A stretch of 64,000 nucleotides of DNA from Paucimonas lemoignei. GTDB lineage: Bacteria > Pseudomonadota > Gammaproteobacteria > Pseudomonadales > Pseudomonadaceae. The first letter of the stretch is position 1; each line of letters opens with the position of its first letter. Where the stretch lies: contig LS483371.1 in assembly GCA_900475325.1 (NCBI GenBank), forward strand, positions 2,542,001 to 2,606,000. Direction: 5' to 3'. Positions 61,817 to 64,000 of the stretch are shown here, piece after piece. The position numbers were made by a program, and so were the translations under genes. The notes under the pieces are model-generated. The model did not search any database and was not told the origin of the DNA. It was given only the letters and a program-made list of their open reading frames with translations.

Positions 61817-61888
61817 TGCAGGAACTGCCGGGGCTGCGAATGAAGGTGTGCCAGACACATCGCTTGCGCAGCCTCAGGCAGCACCTGC
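61817..61888. repeat. degenerate REP pair
   Basis: CAGGAACTGCCGGGGCTGCG and CGCAGCCTCAGGCAGCACCTG are decayed arms of the GTAGGAGCTGC type. Confidence 0.6.
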
Positions 61889-61944
61889 CGTTTATGTTTG
61901 AACTTTAATAAATATATTTATCTGCCGCCTACTATCCTTTTTCG

Positions 61945-62016
61945 CAAAGAGTCAGTAAAAACGCCGCAATCTATTCACTGTTTCAGTGAACAACTGTACG
62001 CCGTAGTGACTCTTTG
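61945..62016 (+). promoter_or_regulatory. nested inverted repeats in the chemoreceptor leader
   Basis: Outer arms CAAAGAGTCA (61945-61954) and TGACTCTTTG (62007-62016), inner arms TTCACTG (61974-61980) and CAGTGAA (61984-61990) around TTT. The outer right arm ends 17 bases before the start codon at 62034. It could be a leader RNA structure or a two-part protein-binding site. Confidence 0.5.
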
Positions 62017-62033
62017 TATTGGAAGTATTCCGC

Positions 62034-63926
62034 ATGATGAAAAGTTTGGGTTTCAGCAAGAAGATCCTGCTCGCGGCCGCGTTGGTCGTGGTGGTCGCAT
62101 TTACTTGTTTTATTGTCGTGAACGACTATCGACAACGCCAGACTTTAAAAAACAACGTGTTTGCCGAGTTGCAACAGTTGGGTAGTTTGACCACTCAGAA
62201 CATTCAGACCTGGCTGGAGGGCCGGACGCAGCTGGTGCAATCCATGGCTCAGCGCATCGCCGCCGATGGCAAGGCATTGCCCGACCTGCAACGTTTCATC
62301 GGCATCCCTGCCTACACCGACAGCTTTCAATTGAGCTACTTCGGCAGCACCGAAGGTGTGATGTTTTCGGTGCCTAATGCTACCCGCCCAGCGGATTACG
62401 ACCCCCGCGCCCGTGGCTGGTACAAGGCCGCGCAAAACGCGACGGGCACCATCGTGACCGAACCGTATATCGCGGCCTCTTCGGGCAAGCTGGTGGTCAC
62501 CCTGGCCACGCCGGTCAAGTACCAGAACCAGTTCATCGGTGTAGCCGGGGCTGATATCGCGCTGGACGTCATCAGCAAGACCATCAACTCGTTGAACTTC
62601 GGTGGGCATGGTTACGCGTTCATCGTCAGTGGCGATGGCAAGATCCTGGTCCACCCGGACAGCAAGCTGGTGCTTAAAAACATCAGTGAAGCGTACCCGA
62701 CCAACATCCCGAAGATTGCTGCGGGCGTGAGCGAGATCAATGCTTCCGGCAAAGCCGAAATCATGTCCCTGACCCGTGTCGAGGGTGTGGCCTCGACGGA
62801 CTGGTACGTGGCACTGGTGCTGGATCAGGATGCGGCTTACGCGATGCTCGGCGAATTCCGTACCTCCGCCATCACGGCCATGGTGATTTCGGTTGTCATC
62901 ATCATCCTGCTGCTGGGCTTGTTGATCCGCGTGCTGATGCAGCCGTTGCACCAGATGGGCCGTGCCATGCGCGATATCGCCGATGGCGACGGCGACCTGA
63001 CCAAGCGTCTGGCGATCACCTCGCAGGATGAGTTCGGCGAACTGGCCAAGTCGTTCAACCATTTTGTCGAACGCATCCATGGCTCGATCCGTGAAGTGGC
63101 GTCAACGGCCGGGCAACTGGGGGACGTCGCTATGCGCGTGGTCCGGGCCTCAAACTCGTCGATGACCAACTCTGACCAGCAGGCGAACCGGACCGAAAGC
63201 GTTGCCGCCGCGATCAACGAACTGGGTGCAGCGGCGCAGGAAATCGCCCAGAACGCAGCGCGGACTTCTCAGCAGTCCGCCGATGCCAGCCAATTGGCCG
63301 GTGACGGGCTCAAAGTGGTGCAGCAGACCATCGACGCCATGAACGAGTTGTCGGCGAAGATCAGCGAGTCCTGCGCCAATATCGAAAACCTGAACGGCAA
63401 GACCGTCAACATCGGGCAGATCCTGGAAGTGATCACCAGCATTTCCCAGCAGACCAACCTGCTGGCCCTCAATGCCGCCATCGAAGCAGCCCGGGCGGGG
63501 GAGGCCGGCCGTGGTTTTGCGGTGGTGGCCGATGAAGTGCGCAACCTGGCGCATCGCACTCAGGATTCGGCGCAACAAGTGCAGAAAATGATCGAGGAGC
63601 TGCAAGTCGGCGCGCGTGAAGCGGTGGTCACCATGACCGAAAGCCAGCGTCAGAGCGAAAACAGCGTGACGGTTGCCAACCAGGCCGGTGAGCGGCTGAG
63701 CAGCGTCACCCGACGCATTGATGAAATCAACGGTATGAACCAGTCGGTTGCCGCCGCGACCGAGGAGCAGACCTCGGTGGTGGAGTCGCTCAACGTCGAC
63801 ATCACCCAGATCAACACCCTCAACCAGGAAGGCGTCGATAACCTCAAGCTGACGCTGGATGCCTGCGGTTATCTGGAAGAACAGGCTGCGCGGTTGCAGC
63901 ATTTGGTGGGGACGTTTCGGATCTGA
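62034..63926 (+). CDS. dCache chemoreceptor, predicted amino-acid sensor
   Basis: A 630-residue chemoreceptor: TM1 (about 10-29), a double-Cache periplasmic sensor (about 35-275), TM2 (about 280-302), HAMP (about 303-355) and the signalling domain with [20 protein letters not shown] and [15 protein letters not shown]. The sensor carries the full amino-acid-binding motif of dCache_1AA domains: Y122, R127, W129, Y130, Y145 and D174, with exactly the spacing of Pseudomonas PctA. It should therefore mediate chemotaxis to amino acids. The start at 62034 has GGAAG upstream; the next codon is also ATG. Confidence 0.92.
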   Translation: MMKSLGFSKKILLAAALVVVVAFTCFIVVNDYRQRQTLKNNVFAELQQLGSLTTQNIQTWLEGRTQLVQSMAQRIAADGKALPDLQRFIGIPAYTDSFQLSYFGSTEGVMFSVPNATRPADYDPRARGWYKAAQNATGTIVTEPYIAASSGKLVVTLATPVKYQNQFIGVAGADIALDVISKTINSLNFGGHGYAFIVSGDGKILVHPDSKLVLKNISEAYPTNIPKIAAGVSEINASGKAEIMSLTRVEGVASTDWYVALVLDQDAAYAMLGEFRTSAITAMVISVVIIILLLGLLIRVLMQPLHQMGRAMRDIADGDGDLTKRLAITSQDEFGELAKSFNHFVERIHGSIREVASTAGQLGDVAMRVVRASNSSMTNSDQQANRTESVAAAINELGAAAQEIAQNAARTSQQSADASQLAGDGLKVVQQTIDAMNELSAKISESCANIENLNGKTVNIGQILEVITSISQQTNLLALNAAIEAARAGEAGRGFAVVADEVRNLAHRTQDSAQQVQKMIEELQVGAREAVVTMTESQRQSENSVTVANQAGERLSSVTRRIDEINGMNQSVAAATEEQTSVVESLNVDITQINTLNQEGVDNLKLTLDACGYLEEQAARLQHLVGTFRI

Positions 63927-64000
63927 TGGTTGAGGCTTTGGTATTCACACGTTTTGTGTTTGTGGTGTGTACATATCCGTTGCTGCGGTAAGGGCTGCTA

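Noticed and set aside
61921..62000. FliA promoter before the second chemoreceptor
   Set aside because: No TCAAG/TAAAG box with a correctly spaced GCCGATA-like element could be found.

Overview
The window is chromosomal DNA from a Pseudomonas of the fluorescens group. The evidence is GC-rich coding sequence with Pseudomonas-type families (OprD porin, NorR, two-gene-overlap Pst system, Gad-type gluconate dehydrogenase, chemoreceptors). Intergenic spaces also carry many inverted REP pairs of the types GTGGGAGCGA..., GTAGGAGCTGC... and GTGGGACCGGC.... I see no rRNA, tRNA, CRISPR array, prophage or intact insertion sequence.

Layout. 0-9 kb holds a FadR/GntR regulator with a palindromic site, a lipoprotein hydrolase, a VOC protein, a Rieske/FAD oxidoreductase, a GFA-type zinc protein, a chemoreceptor with a FliA-like promoter, an AGE-family sugar isomerase and a left-handed beta-helix protein. 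9.2-17.7 kb is an accessory-looking block that opens with a decayed IS1182-type transposase. It contains four short-chain dehydrogenases (SDRs) with separate local regulators: two AraC-SDR divergent pairs that share a near-identical 22-bp intergenic motif, and a TetR-SDR divergent pair with three related operators. 17.7-26.2 kb has exonuclease III, an AbrB-family membrane protein with a divergent LysR regulator, a small acidic protein, a roughly 560-bp non-coding element with terminal inverted repeats, a nucleoside deoxyribosyltransferase-like protein, a FAN1-like VRR-NUC nuclease, an OprD porin and a Gly-rich exported protein.

26.5-30.3 kb is a pstSCAB phosphate transporter with a Pho-box-like site and an attenuator hairpin after pstS. 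30.3-34.1 kb carries a LysR regulator and an SDR-GH15 glucoamylase-like pair. 34.5-40.5 kb is the most notable locus: five tightly packed minus-strand genes that look like a complete polyprenyl-phospho-D-arabinofuranose pathway. They encode a HAD-UbiA fusion (phosphoribosyl transfer plus dephosphorylation), DprE1-like and DprE2-like epimerase halves, a flippase-like membrane protein and a GT-C-like membrane protein. Together they suggest arabinosylation, or another furanose modification, of an unknown envelope target. A norR gene is divergent from it, with two NorR-type palindromes 33 bp apart and no recognisable NO-detoxification gene beside it.

42-53.5 kb is ordinary accessory metabolism: MFS and Nramp transporters, a LysE exporter, AraC, LysR and HxlR regulators, an SDR, an RcnB-like protein and a QorB-like quinone reductase. 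53.7-57.5 kb encodes the three-subunit membrane gluconate 2-dehydrogenase. 57.9-59.8 kb encodes a PBP2 without rodA beside it, 60.1-61.8 kb a PoxB-type pyruvate dehydrogenase, and 62.0-63.9 kb a dCache chemoreceptor whose sensor carries the full amino-acid-binding motif.

Calls rest on reading the sequence and on remembered family features; no database search was run.
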